A DNA stretch of 7,167 nt from Sphingomonadales bacterium. Its GTDB lineage: Bacteria > Pseudomonadota > Alphaproteobacteria > Sphingomonadales > Sphingomonadaceae. The notes beneath the pieces were generated by a model, which ran no database searches, was not told the DNA's origin, and saw only the letters and a list, made by a program, of their open reading frames with translations. This document shows positions 6,221-7,167 of the stretch, piece after piece (the first letter of the stretch is position 1; every line of letters starts with the position of its first letter). Location of the stretch: NCBI GenBank assembly GCA_027489295.1, contig JAIYAA010000131.1:1-7167 (forward strand), in the 5' to 3' direction. Position numbers and translations under genes: made by a program.

Positions 6221-7167
6221 TGCAGTTCCTCCGGGCGCTGCGGTGCGGCGACCGGCGCGACGGGCAGACCGCCGCGGACGTTGCGCAGCGTGACCAGCTT
6301 CACCGGCTCCAGAGCATTGCCCGGCGCGCCGTCCGAGGTGACGGCCAGCGCGATGCTGTTGGGTCCGCGATGGTTGAGGACGCCCTCGGGCACCGGGAAG
6401 ATGCGTTGCGGGCCGATATGCGCGATGAACTGCCCCATGTTCCAGCCATTGACGAACAGCAGCACGCGGTAGCGGGCGCCGGGCGAGCGCGGCTTGCTCG
6501 TGTCGCCGAAGGCCACGCCGATGGTGGCATCCTGGCCCTTTGGCACGGCGAGCGTGAAGCGGCTGCGATACCAGGTCGTGCCGGGTGCCGCCGGCGCGGC
6601 GGCCTTCCAGCCGTGATCGTCGAAGCCGGGGAGATGCCAGCCCATCCGCTCGCCATATTGGCCGCCGGTATTGGCGACGCCGCGTGCCGGATCGGGCAGG
6701 TCCTCGCCGCCCTTGCGGCCCTGGATCTTCCAGGCGACCGGTACGGCGAAGCTGGGGCCGCCTGCGGGCTCGACCGAGGCGAAGACGATGCCGCGGGCCT
6801 CCTTGTGGAAGTCGTCGGCGTCGAGATCCCAGTTATGGCCGTTGTTGCGGACCATCACCGACAGGACATGGGTGCCGGGGGACCGCGCTGCTTCCGGCAG
6901 CGCGAACTCGGCCACGCCGGTGGTGATCGGGCGGGGCAGGCCGGCGGGGATCTCGTCGCTGCCGACCAGCTTGCCATCGAGGAACAGCTGCAGCATCCCC
7001 GCGCCTCCCGCGCCGTAATGGATGCGGATGCGCTCCGCGGCGGCGTGCCCCTCGAACCGGCCGCGATACCAGACGTCGCCGTCGTGGAAGCCATAGGCGT
7101 CCATCAGCATGTTGGGCACGCCGTCGGGCCGGGCGGTGATGCTGGCATAGGCGCGGTTGTCGATCGC
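6217..7167 (-). CDS. GH35-type beta-galactosidase, C-terminal 316 residues (5' end beyond window)
   Basis: This is the carboxyl-terminal part of a large beta-galactosidase, carrying its beta-sandwich (jelly-roll) domains and not the catalytic TIM barrel. The frame is open to the right edge, so the true start is outside. Counting from the first visible codon, a first jelly roll covers about 20-140 (DVWYRGRF, LQLFLDGKLVG, then THVLSVMVRNNGHNWD). A second covers about 155-300, with TTWYRSRFTL, then LLFVNGWNMGQFIAHIGPQ, FPVPEGVLN and GPNSIALAV. The NGWNMGQ, IGPQ, FPVPEG and NSIALAV series is the hallmark I know from the last domains of fungal-type and bacterial GH35 enzymes of about 900-1000 residues. 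The likely role is release of terminal beta-linked galactose from side chains such as galactan or arabinogalactan. No active-site residue is visible, so catalytic competence and signal peptide cannot be judged. It is the upstream member of the operon with the esterase, with a 4-base ATGA overlap. A related large glycosidase with the same jelly rolls is the alternative. Confidence 0.85.
   Translation of the reverse strand, partial: AIDNRAYASITARPDGVPNMLMDAYGFHDGDVWYRGRFEGHAAAERIRIHYGAGGAGMLQLFLDGKLVGSDEIPAGLPRPITTGVAEFALPEAARSPGTHVLSVMVRNNGHNWDLDADDFHKEARGIVFASVEPAGGPSFAVPVAWKIQGRKGGEDLPDPARGVANTGGQYGERMGWHLPGFDDHGWKAAAPAAPGTTWYRSRFTLAVPKGQDATIGVAFGDTSKPRSPGARYRVLLFVNGWNMGQFIAHIGPQRIFPVPEGVLNHRGPNSIALAVTSDGAPGNALEPVKLVTLRNVRGGLPVAPVAAPQRPEELQ
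6227..6232 (-). promoter_or_regulatory. ribosome binding site of the esterase, inside the GH35 reading frame
   Basis: On the minus strand GGAGGA ends six bases before the esterase ATG at 6220 and overlaps the last sense codons of the GH35 gene. With the ATGA stop/start overlap at 6217-6220 it indicates translational coupling and fixes the esterase start. Confidence 0.75.

Noticed and set aside
4114..6472. Two long plus-strand frames (4114-5268 and 5063-6472) opposite the GH105, esterase and GH35 genes
   Set aside because: They overlap each other and three genes with recognisable catalytic or family motifs. Their composition is that of antisense shadows.
6217..7119. A complete 300-residue protein starting at GTG 7119
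   Set aside because: The frame continues open to the window edge, and the upstream residues fit the same beta-sandwich region. The visible part is only the end of a large GH35-like enzyme.

Overview
The window looks like a piece of a high-GC alphaproteobacterial chromosome, most likely a sphingomonad (Sphingomonas or a close relative). This is inferred from the strong G/C bias at third codon positions, the Ala/Arg-rich proteins and the kinds of genes present. No rRNA, marker gene or database search was available to confirm it. Nearly all the sequence is coding. There are six genes, two of them cut by the window edges. I saw no tRNA, rRNA, CRISPR array, insertion sequence or long direct repeat.

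Left part (1-2179, minus strand): a tight two-gene ABC-2 type export operon. A complete ATP-binding protein is followed after 11 bp by a polytopic membrane protein that runs off the left edge. The membrane protein resembles the N-terminal half of the permease/M1-aminopeptidase fusion proteins common in sphingomonads, but no peptidase domain is inside the window.

Middle (2180-4078): a 162-bp divergent intergenic region, then one plus-strand gene for a 12-helix major facilitator transporter of the metabolite:H+ symporter type. It carries an unusual periplasmic insertion of about 135 residues between helices 9 and 10. A 14-bp perfect hairpin at 4086-4115 separates it from the convergent operon on its right.

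Right part (4138-7167, minus strand): the end of a carbohydrate-degradation operon. In transcription order it encodes the C-terminal part of a GH35-type beta-galactosidase, an exported alpha/beta-hydrolase esterase (start overlapping the previous stop as ATGA) and a cytoplasmic GH105 unsaturated glycosyl-uronyl hydrolase with a TTG start. The operon ends at the hairpin. The combination fits breakdown of a pectic polymer such as rhamnogalacturonan I: galactose trimming, deacetylation, then cleavage of lyase-generated unsaturated uronyl products. The MFS gene could import products, but this rests only on adjacency.

I did not find a clearly new biological system. The features most worth a second look are the MFS periplasmic insertion, the probable permease-peptidase fusion and the partial pectin-utilisation locus continuing to the right.
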